64,000 nucleotides of DNA from UBA2365 sp964594045 (GTDB taxonomy: Bacteria; Bacteroidota; Bacteroidia; Chitinophagales; Saprospiraceae). The stretch's first letter is position 1. Each line of letters starts with the position of its first letter. The notes under the pieces were generated by a model. That model worked only from the letters and a program-made list of their open reading frames with translations, made no database searches and was not told where the DNA came from. The translations under genes and the position numbers were made by a program. Location of the stretch: contig CAZQKR010000017.1 of the NCBI GenBank assembly GCA_964594045.1, positions 1 through 64,000 on the forward strand. Reading direction: 5' to 3'. This document shows, piece after piece, positions 18,169 to 26,391 of the stretch.

Positions 18169-19326
18169 ATGCGTTTCGTCATATTCTTTTCTTTTATTCT
18201 GTTGATCCTTGGCGGCGGCGGCTGGTATGTTTACAGCAGATTATCTGCAGCATTTCCGGGCAGTTTTGTTCAAACCAGGCTTTTCATCGGCTTATTTATA
18301 TTTGTCACTTTTTCATTTATTCTGGGCAAGGTCCTGGAATTCAACCATTTTTATGCCATCAGTCAGCCTTTATTGAAATTCGGAGCCTATAGTCTGGGTT
18401 TTATGTTTTACGGGTTAATTGCTGTTGTGCTTGTTGACCTGTTGCGGCTGACCAATTATTTTGTGCCCGTTTTCCCTGCTTTTATCAGGGAAAATTTGGT
18501 TATGGCCAGGCAGGTCACAGGATTTGTCATGATCGGATTGGTGATACTGGTTTCGGGATACGGCATCTGGAATGCCCGTTATTTACGGGTAAAAGATCTG
18601 GAGCTTACTGTCAACAAAAAAACTGAGGGTTTGGATACACTCCGCATAGCAGCTGTGAGTGATATTCACCTGGGTGACATGACCGGGCACGGCAAATTGA
18701 GCAAGCTGATCGGAAAGATCAATGCACTGGAACCTGACATTGTATTGATTGCAGGTGATATCGTGGATGACAACATTGATTTTGTCCGGCGCAACCGTAT
18801 GTTCGAAAGATTTAAGGAAATAAGATCCAGATATGGTATTTATGCGATCATGGGCAACCACGAGTATATAGGCAGGGCGCACACTGACCTGGGATACTTC
18901 AGAGAAAATAACATCAATTTGCTGATTGACAGCACTGCCCTGATCGATGGAAAATTTTATGTTGTTGGTCGAAATGACTTCAATACCGAGCAAATGACCG
19001 TGAGTTCCAGGAAGGAAATTTCTGAACTCATGAAAGATCTGGACAAGACCAAGCCGGTTATTTTGCTGGATCATCAGCCCTATCACCTGGATAATAGCAG
19101 TCAGGCCGGAGTTGACCTCCAGATATCCGGACATACTCATCACGGTCAGATGTGGCCTTTAAGCTTCATCACCAAAGCCATTTTTGAACTGGACTGGGGT
19201 TATATGAAAAAAGGAGATACCCATTTTTATGTATCCAGCGGGTTTGGTACTGCAGGACCACCATTCAAAATAGGCAGCCATTCTGAATTGGTGAATATCA
19301 GGCTGGTTTTCCCTGCTGGAGAATAA
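18169..19326 (+). CDS. membrane-anchored calcineurin-like metallophosphoesterase
   Basis: A 385-residue protein with about four N-terminal transmembrane helices (1-145) followed by a metallophosphoesterase domain. All metal-binding blocks are visible: SDIHLGD (about 164), GDIVDD (about 197), GNHEYIG (about 227) and GHTHHGQMWP (about 323). The YaeI/YkuE-like order and C-terminal SSGFGTAGPPFKIGSHSE are typical of Bacteroidota 'metallophosphoesterase' membrane proteins. In related enzymes the substrates are lipid-linked phosphates such as UDP-diacylglucosamine, but the substrate here is not known. The gene stands alone; a repeat element follows it. Confidence 0.88.
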   Translation: MRFVIFFSFILLILGGGGWYVYSRLSAAFPGSFVQTRLFIGLFIFVTFSFILGKVLEFNHFYAISQPLLKFGAYSLGFMFYGLIAVVLVDLLRLTNYFVPVFPAFIRENLVMARQVTGFVMIGLVILVSGYGIWNARYLRVKDLELTVNKKTEGLDTLRIAAVSDIHLGDMTGHGKLSKLIGKINALEPDIVLIAGDIVDDNIDFVRRNRMFERFKEIRSRYGIYAIMGNHEYIGRAHTDLGYFRENNINLLIDSTALIDGKFYVVGRNDFNTEQMTVSSRKEISELMKDLDKTKPVILLDHQPYHLDNSSQAGVDLQISGHTHHGQMWPLSFITKAIFELDWGYMKKGDTHFYVSSGFGTAGPPFKIGSHSELVNIRLVFPAGE

Positions 19327-19370
19327 GGCAGAATGAGCATTTGAAAATTCCCTAATTAAAGATTTGAAAA

Positions 19371-19528
19371 TTGAGTCTGCTCCTAAAAGTACAATTTGTT
19401 GGTTTTCAATCGTTTTTGACCCTAACCTACTGACACTTAAGGTCAGCAGACCATTAAAGGGAAACGATTGAAAACCAATAAATTAAAAGTCCCATTCAAG
19501 GGGCAAAGATTTTTCGGATCAGACTCAA
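19371..19528. repeat. nested-palindrome repeat element, copy 2 (MITE-like)
   Basis: A diverged second copy of the element at 136-304. The outer inverted repeat (19371-19390 and 19509-19528) has a few mismatches. The inner one (19393-19415 and 19462-19484) has 23-bp arms with one mismatch and compensatory-looking changes relative to copy 1 (GTTGATTTTC to GTTGGTTTTC matched by GAAAATCAAC to GAAAACCAAT). A CTGAC/GTCAG motif sits in the loop of the inner hairpin here but outside it in copy 1. The remaining gap (19529-19780) holds no gene. Confidence 0.78.
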
Positions 19529-19791
19529 GATTCAATATTCAAAAACCCGACAATTCAAACAGCTCAAGCAATTCAAACATAAGAACGAAGAAACATAGGA
19601 ACATGGGAACAACCCAAACTGCCCAAACATAGAAAAACTTTCCCCAATACATCCACCCTGAATCCAGCCTGGAATAAGCTCATTTTAAAAGGAGCGCCTT
19701 CACTCTTTCCTTCAAAAATTTGCATATCAGCATCAAACAAATTTAGATTAAATTAATAATAGATTTATATATATGTTTTAAAAATTAGGTT

Positions 19792-19799
19792 TACATTTG
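19792..19799 (+). promoter_or_regulatory. TonB-dependent receptor promoter -7 element
   Basis: TACATTTG matches TAnnTTTG and lies about 120 bases before the receptor ATG, giving a long AT-rich leader. No clear -33 TTG is visible. Confidence 0.5.
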
Positions 19800-19920
19800 T
19801 CTGATGTTACAAAACAAAATAACTGATTAACCAATCTATTTATTCATTTAATCACCTGATCATAAAATGTTTATTATTTTACTTTTTTAGCAGGTGTTCA
19901 AAAAATTTTTAACAAAATCT

Positions 19921-22900
19921 ATGGCTATGAAAAAAAGAATTTTACAATTGTTTTTGCTGATGCTATTTGGGATTTTTGCCCAGGCGCAGGTGACTACAAG
20001 TGCGATGTCCGGTAAAGTGACTGACAATAATGGTGAAAATCTGATCGGAGCGACCATTATTGCAACGCACACACCTTCCGGAACTCAATACGGTACCATT
20101 ACCGGCAATGATGGCCGGTTCAACCTTCAGGGTATGCGTCCCGGCGGACCTTATCAGGTTGAAGTTACTTTTATCGGATTTTCAAAAGGTACATATGCTG
20201 ACATCAAATTGTTCCTTGCTGAAACTTTTGAATTGAATGCGGTACTCACGGAAAGCACTGTTGATCTGGGTGAAGTGGTTGTTGTTGGGAAAAAAGAATC
20301 CTCTTTCCAAACCGGTAAAACAGGTGCAACTACCAACATTTCAACTGAGCAGATCAATTTGATGCCAACGCTCAACAGAAGTATTTCTGATATTGCAAAA
20401 ATATCTCCTTATGCTAACGGAATGAGTTTTGCAGGTGGTGACGGACGTTCAACCAACTTCACAGTGGATGGTGCCAATTTCAACAACAACTTTGGATTAG
20501 GTTCAAATTTACCTGGCGGTGGTAACCCTATTTCTATCGATGCAATTGAGGAAATTCAGGTAGTTATCGCACCATTTGATGTACGTCAGACCAATTTCAT
20601 CGGTGGTGGTATCAATGCAATCACTAAATCAGGTACCAATACACTTAAAGGTTCAGCTTACACCTATTTGACCAATCAGGATCTTCGCGGTAATAAAATC
20701 GGTGATGTTGATTTCGGAGAACGTAAAGAGGAGTCAAGGAATGTATATGGCTTCACTTTAGGTGGTCCAATCATTAAAAACAAATTGTTTTTCTTTTTGA
20801 ATGGCGAGTATGAAGTTAAGCCGGGACAAGTGGTTAACTGGAGAGCTTCAGAAGATGGCGTCGCTAATACAGAGCAATCTATTTCCCGTACAAAAGCCTC
20901 TGATATGGAGTTGGTAAGACAACACCTTCTTGACAAATACGGTTACGATCCGGGTTCATACACAGACTATCCGGGTGATGAAAGCAACAGGAAATTGCTT
21001 GCTCGTATCGATTGGAACATCAATGATGCCAACAAACTGAGTTTGAGATACAACTATACCAAAAATCAGGCCTGGAGCCCGACTAACGGTACCTCCACTG
21101 ATGCCGGATTCAGGTTACCCAGCGGATTGGATCGTATTTCACAATATTCCATGTCTTTTGCCAATTCATTGTATTCTTCAGACAACATTGTGAATTCATT
21201 TTCATTTGACCTGAACAGCCGTTTTTCAAACAAAATATCCAATCAGCTTTTGGCAACTTACACCAAGATCAACGATGTCCGGGGTTCAACGTCTGATCCT
21301 TTCCCATTTGTTGACATCATGTATGGTGTCACGGAAGCTGGCAAGCAGATCCTCGAACCTTACATGTCACTTGGTTATGAGTTGTTTACCTGGAACAACG
21401 GGGTCAACAACAATATTTTCAACGTTATTGACAACATCACATATTATTTAAGAAATCATAAACTGACAGCTGGTCTGAGCTATGAATATCAAATGGCCAA
21501 CAACTCTTATATGAGAAATGGTACTGGTTATTACCGTTATGCCAGTCTGGATGATTTCCTCAACCAAAGAGCTCCCAGAGACTTTGCTTTGACCTATGGT
21601 TATGATGGAGAACTGAATCCTGCAGCTCAGGTCGCATTCAATCAATTTGGTGTGTATGGTCAGGACGAATGGACAGTTACTCCAAAATTTAAATTATCTG
21701 TTGGTGTTCGTGCCGATTATTTACAATATGTTGACAACATCATCAGAAACAATGCCATCTATGCATTGGATTTCGGAGGAAAAAAAGTTGATACCGGCGA
21801 GTGGCCAACAGCAAAAGCTCAGGTTTCACCGAGGATCGGTTTTTCATGGGATGTACTGGGAGACCAAAAATTAAAGATCCGTGGTGGTTCCGGTTTGTTT
21901 ACTGGTAGATTACCTTTGGTATTCTTCACCAATATGCCGACTAACTCAGGAATGGTTCAGGGTTCATATACCGCTGTTACCAAATATAGTTCAGATGGTA
22001 CTGTCACCAGCGCCGATCCTAAATTGGCTCTGTTGGCCGGTCCTATGATCACTGATGTCAGTGAAATGATTGAAAAACTGGGACTCACAAATACCATTAC
22101 TCCTGAACAGGGTGCATTACCGAGTACGATCAATGGTATTGATCCTGACTTCAAAATGCCTCAGGTTTGGAAGAGCTCCCTGGCTTTTGACTATACACTC
22201 CCTGTTTCTTTCCCATTGACACTTACTCTGGAAGGAATTTACATGAGGAAACTGAATGATGTGATGCTGGTAAATTATGACTGGAAACAACCGGATGATA
22301 CCTGGGCTAAATTCAGCGGTGCAGATGACAGATACATTTATCCTGCAAAAGCAGCTTTGACATACAATAATAAAAATGCATATATCCTGACTAACAACAG
22401 CGAAGGATGGGGTTACATTGGCAATATCACACTGAATGCCGAACCAATAGACAATTTGAACCTGATGGCAGCTTATACTGTCACTGAGTCTAAGGAAATT
22501 TCAGGTATGCCTGGTAGTAATGCAGCTTCTGCCTATACCGGTCTGTTTGAAGTGAACGGAGCCCACATTCCTGATGTACAACGTTCCCAATATGTTGTTC
22601 CTGCAAAAGCAATCGGATCTTTTTCATACAGAATACCTTATGCCAATAACCGCATGGCAACCACCATCAATTTATTCTATACAGGATCATCCGCTGGTGG
22701 CTATAGCTTTATTTACAGCAACGACATGAACGGTGACGGAAGTGCAACAGATCTGATCTATATTCCTGCAGAAAAAGGTGAAATTAAATTTTCCAGCACT
22801 GCAGACGAAGATGCTTTCTTTGCTTTCGTTGAACAGGATAATTATCTGAGTACCCACAAAGGACAATATGCTGAAGCTTATGCAGCAAGAGCTCCCTGGG

Positions 22901-23211
22901 TTCATTGGTTTGATTTGAGATTTGTTCAGGATTTCGGAGTCAAATTAGGTGGTAAAGTTCATACACTCCAATTTAATTTTGATGTACTTAATTTTGGAAA
23001 CCTGCTCAACAATACATGGGGTGTTCCTCAAAATATGTTCTTGTCAAACAATGGACGTATTCTTAAATATGACGGAAAGGATGCCAGCAATGTGCCAACC
23101 TTCTCCATGATCAAGGATACGGCCGGAAATTACCTGACAGAAACTTATTCACCGATCTATACTTACTCTCAAACATGGAAATTACAGCTTGGACTGAAAT
23201 ATTTCTTCTGA
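19921..23211 (+). CDS. TonB-dependent outer-membrane receptor, Oar-like, with carboxypeptidase regulatory-like domain
   Basis: A 1096-residue outer-membrane protein. It has a signal peptide (MAMKKRILQLFLLMLFGIFAQAQ region), a carboxypeptidase-regulatory-like domain (about 22-105, VTDNNGENLIGATI...GRFNLQGMRPGG), a plug (about 125-240, with GDGRSTNFTVDGANFNNNFG) and a large beta-barrel ending in an aromatic residue (LGLKYFF). The arrangement resembles the Oar-like/TonB-dependent receptors of Bacteroidota; the ligand is unknown. The frame opens at a GTG at 19894 but ATG 19921 (or 19927) starts the signal peptide and is preferred. A strong terminator follows. No SusD-like partner is adjacent. Confidence 0.9.
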   Translation: MAMKKRILQLFLLMLFGIFAQAQVTTSAMSGKVTDNNGENLIGATIIATHTPSGTQYGTITGNDGRFNLQGMRPGGPYQVEVTFIGFSKGTYADIKLFLAETFELNAVLTESTVDLGEVVVVGKKESSFQTGKTGATTNISTEQINLMPTLNRSISDIAKISPYANGMSFAGGDGRSTNFTVDGANFNNNFGLGSNLPGGGNPISIDAIEEIQVVIAPFDVRQTNFIGGGINAITKSGTNTLKGSAYTYLTNQDLRGNKIGDVDFGERKEESRNVYGFTLGGPIIKNKLFFFLNGEYEVKPGQVVNWRASEDGVANTEQSISRTKASDMELVRQHLLDKYGYDPGSYTDYPGDESNRKLLARIDWNINDANKLSLRYNYTKNQAWSPTNGTSTDAGFRLPSGLDRISQYSMSFANSLYSSDNIVNSFSFDLNSRFSNKISNQLLATYTKINDVRGSTSDPFPFVDIMYGVTEAGKQILEPYMSLGYELFTWNNGVNNNIFNVIDNITYYLRNHKLTAGLSYEYQMANNSYMRNGTGYYRYASLDDFLNQRAPRDFALTYGYDGELNPAAQVAFNQFGVYGQDEWTVTPKFKLSVGVRADYLQYVDNIIRNNAIYALDFGGKKVDTGEWPTAKAQVSPRIGFSWDVLGDQKLKIRGGSGLFTGRLPLVFFTNMPTNSGMVQGSYTAVTKYSSDGTVTSADPKLALLAGPMITDVSEMIEKLGLTNTITPEQGALPSTINGIDPDFKMPQVWKSSLAFDYTLPVSFPLTLTLEGIYMRKLNDVMLVNYDWKQPDDTWAKFSGADDRYIYPAKAALTYNNKNAYILTNNSEGWGYIGNITLNAEPIDNLNLMAAYTVTESKEISGMPGSNAASAYTGLFEVNGAHIPDVQRSQYVVPAKAIGSFSYRIPYANNRMATTINLFYTGSSAGGYSFIYSNDMNGDGSATDLIYIPAEKGEIKFSSTADEDAFFAFVEQDNYLSTHKGQYAEAYAARAPWVHWFDLRFVQDFGVKLGGKVHTLQFNFDVLNFGNLLNNTWGVPQNMFLSNNGRILKYDGKDASNVPTFSMIKDTAGNYLTETYSPIYTYSQTWKLQLGLKYFF

Positions 23212-23243
23212 TGGTTTAAGTAAAAATGTATCAGCTTTTAATG

Positions 23244-23276
23244 ATAGGCTGTCCGGATCCGGACAGCCTATTTTTT
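23244..23276 (+). terminator. rho-independent terminator after the Oar-like receptor
   Basis: A perfect 28-base palindrome (23244-23271; arms begin ATAGGCTGTCCGGA) followed by a run of six T residues. It is a strong intrinsic terminator 32 bases after the receptor stop codon. Confidence 0.9.
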
Positions 23277-23403
23277 CGGACTGCAACGCCATCTGCCTTA
23301 GATAAAATCATGATCTGACACGTGATCGATTGACAATGACTGTACCTAGATCACAAATTCAACATTTAATCGTTTACTTAGAAATGGTTTAAAAATTAAA
23401 ATT

Positions 23404-23411
23404 TACTTTTG
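23404..23411 (+). promoter_or_regulatory. promoter -7 element of the second receptor gene
   Basis: TACTTTTG matches TAnnTTTG, 113 bases before the ATG at 23525. With the terminator just upstream it implies independent transcription of the two receptor genes. Confidence 0.5.
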
Positions 23412-23524
23412 TTGCCCGGAATATAAGAGTGAGATATGCAAACAGGAAGCAAAATACTCTTAAACCGGATGAAACTTTCAGCAACACTTATTAATCGTTC
23501 AGGTTTAAAACTAAACATCTATAC

Positions 23525-26200
23525 ATGAGATTTCAACTTTTCATATTTTTAGTTTTGCTTTCCGCCACCGTGAGTTTCGGACAAGTCAACATATCAGGTA
23601 AAATTGTAGATCACGACACAGAACAAGCGCTTAAAGGTGCAAAAATCACGCTCACCAATTCCAAAATCAAGGTGAACAGTGATCAGAACGGTCAATTTGA
23701 ACTGGCGAATATTCCTGCCGGTTTCCATGAGTTGACCGTCCAACTGGCGAATTACGAAAAAACACTGTTTTATGCGGATGTGCAGAAAGATTCAAACCTC
23801 GGTTCACTGAAAGTTAAAAAACTGGTCATCCCGACTGAGGTGCAGTCTTTATCCAATTTTTCCTTTGACCGAAAATCAGCCATCGCACACACCACGGTGA
23901 GCAATGAGAAAAACCTGACTATGTTAGCCAACAGGGATCTGCCACATGTTTTTGAAAACCAGCCATCGGTTTACATCACTGAAAACGGTGGAGGAACCGG
24001 TGATTCAGAAATAAAGATCCGTGGTTTTAACCGGCAAAATACCGGATTATTGCTGAATGGTATTCCATTGAACGATATGGAAGACGGAAGTTACAGCTGG
24101 TATCAATGGGAAGGCCTTGCTGAAGCAGCTACTGCCATTCAGATACAAAAAGGAACCACTTCAACAAATTTCGCTTTCCCCTCTGCAGGCGGTACGATCA
24201 ATATCATTGCCAATCCTTCTGGAGAGCACTTCGGGGGTTTTGCTCAGTTTCTGTACGGAAGCGCCAATCAGTTGAATGCTTCCTTAAAAGTCAATTCAGG
24301 GATGATCGGGAAGCATTTCGCCTTGAGTTTTGGTTTGACCAAAAGGTCAGGAGACGGTATTGTGGATTACACCTGGAATGACGCATTGTCACTGCATGGA
24401 GGTGCAACGATCAAATTTAATGACCACCATAAAGTTGAACTCTTTGGATTTTCCGCGACCCAAAAACACGGAATGAATCCTTCCCGGCAGAATATTGGTG
24501 CGTACAGCAGCGATCTGGCCGGAGGCATCGGCACTTATGATGAAGATGCATTGGATATCTGGTTGCCTGATCTGGCAGACAGGTATTGGAATCCCTCAGG
24601 AAACAGTGTATCGGAAAGTTATTCCGGAAAACAGTTTTACCTGGGCAAAGAAATGGATCGCTATGCGCCTGATTTCATCAACGAAAAGGAAAGTTACAGC
24701 AAAAAGCCTTTAATTTCAATGAGTTATCATGGCAAAATAACTTCCGGATTTTCACTGCAAAGCACGTTGTACAGCATACAGGGTACCTCTGGCATAAGTG
24801 GCAGTTCAGGTTCCTTTACTTTTGCGGGAAACAGACCTGTGAAACCAATCGATTTTGATAAAACCATCTCCGGTAATACAGAACGCGGATTTTCTACCGG
24901 AATACTCACCAACTCCGTAAACGATCAACAGGTCTACGGTTTTCTGGCAAAATTAAATTACAAAATTGATGAGCACTTCAAACTCCATTTTGGCATTGAC
25001 GGCCGGATAGCCAGCAATAAAAGATTTGGTGAAGTCCGTGATCTCCTTGGAGGCAGCTACTATATTGATGAAAATAATGAGTTCTCACCACTACGAAATA
25101 CTGTTTTGGGTGACACTGTCCACTATAATCAGACCAGGAATATACAGCGTTTTGGTGGATACGGCCAACTGGTATATGACTACAAAATCCTCCACAGTTA
25201 TTTTACAGCAGGCTTTAATACTGTCAGCTATGGTTTGACAGACCACTTCAGAAAAGGTACCGGTAATGAAGCTTTTGTAGTGAAATCCGCCCTGAAGCCC
25301 GGTTTTCACCTCAAAGCAGGCGGGATCCTCAACCTGAACAAGGAATTGAGTCTGTATCTGAACGGTGCATATGTTTCGCAGGTGTCCACTTTTGAAAATC
25401 TGATTCAGCCATCCACAGGCATGCTGGTAACTGATGTTGAAAATGAAAGATTTCAACATGTGGAATTAGGCGCAAATTACCATTGGGAGGAGCAAAAACT
25501 GACAGCTGGTTTTTCGGCTTATTTCACGAACTGGCAAAACAGATCACACTATTTACCCTATGTTGCAGAAGGTGGTTCAGCAGGCCTGATTTTTGCCAGC
25601 GGCATTTCACAAAGACACCTGGGTTTCGAGCTGGAAGCACAATATGAACCTTTGACCTGGATCGATATCAAAACCTCCCTGTCATTTGGTGCCTGGGTGT
25701 ACAATGACGATACGGAAGGAAGTTACTATGATCATGCAACCGGAGATACGGTCAGGGTAATATACAATTATTATTTAGGCAAATTGCTGGTTGGCGGAGC
25801 TCCGCAAACACAGGCCTTTTTAGGTGTAGGATTCAAACCGCTCAAAGGATTGCGCATTGATCTGGGACTCCGCTATTTTACACAGTTCTTCGCAGACTTT
25901 GATCCATTTACCAGAACAGAAAAAAATGATATTGAACAGGCATGGCGTTTGCCTGGCGCTTCCGTTCTGGATGCTAAGGTCATTTATGATCTGCCTAAAA
26001 TCAATCTTTTCAGGATACAGCTTTTTGCCCAGGCAACTAATGTATTGAATACCGAATATGTATCGGATGCCGGAGATAATTCTCTAATGCATTCATACCG
26101 CAAAAGCGGGAAGATAGTGAACTCACATTCAGCGGATGCAGCTGAAGTATTTTTGGGAATGCCGTTCAGATTTAACGTTGGTGCAAGGATAAATTTCTAA
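23525..26200 (+). CDS. TonB-dependent outer-membrane receptor, FecA/CirA-like
   Basis: An 891-residue receptor with a signal peptide (cleaved after about residue 19, FGQ), a carboxypeptidase-regulatory-like domain (about 20-95), a plug domain (about 130-230: VYITENGGGTGDSEIKIRGF, GIPLNDMEDGSYSWYQWEGL) and a TonB_dep_Rec beta-barrel ending in a terminal Phe (GARINF). The plug's NRQNTGLLLNGIPLN and the barrel's ATNVLNTEYVSDAGD resemble siderophore/iron-type receptors rather than SusC. The substrate is not identifiable. The gene downstream encodes a secreted protein with a cupredoxin-like domain, so a link to metal handling is possible but unproven. Confidence 0.88.
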   Translation: MRFQLFIFLVLLSATVSFGQVNISGKIVDHDTEQALKGAKITLTNSKIKVNSDQNGQFELANIPAGFHELTVQLANYEKTLFYADVQKDSNLGSLKVKKLVIPTEVQSLSNFSFDRKSAIAHTTVSNEKNLTMLANRDLPHVFENQPSVYITENGGGTGDSEIKIRGFNRQNTGLLLNGIPLNDMEDGSYSWYQWEGLAEAATAIQIQKGTTSTNFAFPSAGGTINIIANPSGEHFGGFAQFLYGSANQLNASLKVNSGMIGKHFALSFGLTKRSGDGIVDYTWNDALSLHGGATIKFNDHHKVELFGFSATQKHGMNPSRQNIGAYSSDLAGGIGTYDEDALDIWLPDLADRYWNPSGNSVSESYSGKQFYLGKEMDRYAPDFINEKESYSKKPLISMSYHGKITSGFSLQSTLYSIQGTSGISGSSGSFTFAGNRPVKPIDFDKTISGNTERGFSTGILTNSVNDQQVYGFLAKLNYKIDEHFKLHFGIDGRIASNKRFGEVRDLLGGSYYIDENNEFSPLRNTVLGDTVHYNQTRNIQRFGGYGQLVYDYKILHSYFTAGFNTVSYGLTDHFRKGTGNEAFVVKSALKPGFHLKAGGILNLNKELSLYLNGAYVSQVSTFENLIQPSTGMLVTDVENERFQHVELGANYHWEEQKLTAGFSAYFTNWQNRSHYLPYVAEGGSAGLIFASGISQRHLGFELEAQYEPLTWIDIKTSLSFGAWVYNDDTEGSYYDHATGDTVRVIYNYYLGKLLVGGAPQTQAFLGVGFKPLKGLRIDLGLRYFTQFFADFDPFTRTEKNDIEQAWRLPGASVLDAKVIYDLPKINLFRIQLFAQATNVLNTEYVSDAGDNSLMHSYRKSGKIVNSHSADAAEVFLGMPFRFNVGARINF

Positions 26201-26296
26201 AACAGGGTTGATAAAAGCAGTATTAAAAGCATTTTTTCAGCTCATTTTGCCTTAAACCTTGCAAAACAATCACCTAAGTACTAATTTTACATCAAT

Positions 26297-26334
26297 ATAG
26301 AACATCATTCGGAGAAGATCCGGTGATGTTCTAT
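26297..26334. promoter_or_regulatory. long hairpin between receptor and lamin-tail genes
   Basis: Perfect 11-bp arms (ATAGAACATCA and its complement TGATGTTCTAT) with an additional CGGA/TCCG pairing inside. There is no T-run after it, so it is not a typical intrinsic terminator. It could be a 3' stabilising hairpin of the receptor mRNA or a leader element of the next gene, whose ATG lies 58 bases on. Confidence 0.5.
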
Positions 26335-26391
26335 GCTTATCATTCAAAATGAATCACTGGAATATTTAATTATCAACAAAAAAAAATACAG

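Noticed and set aside
19529..19700. Short repeated words (AATTCAAAC, GGAACA) after repeat copy 2
   Set aside because: Irregular spacing and low complexity; no CRISPR-like periodicity.
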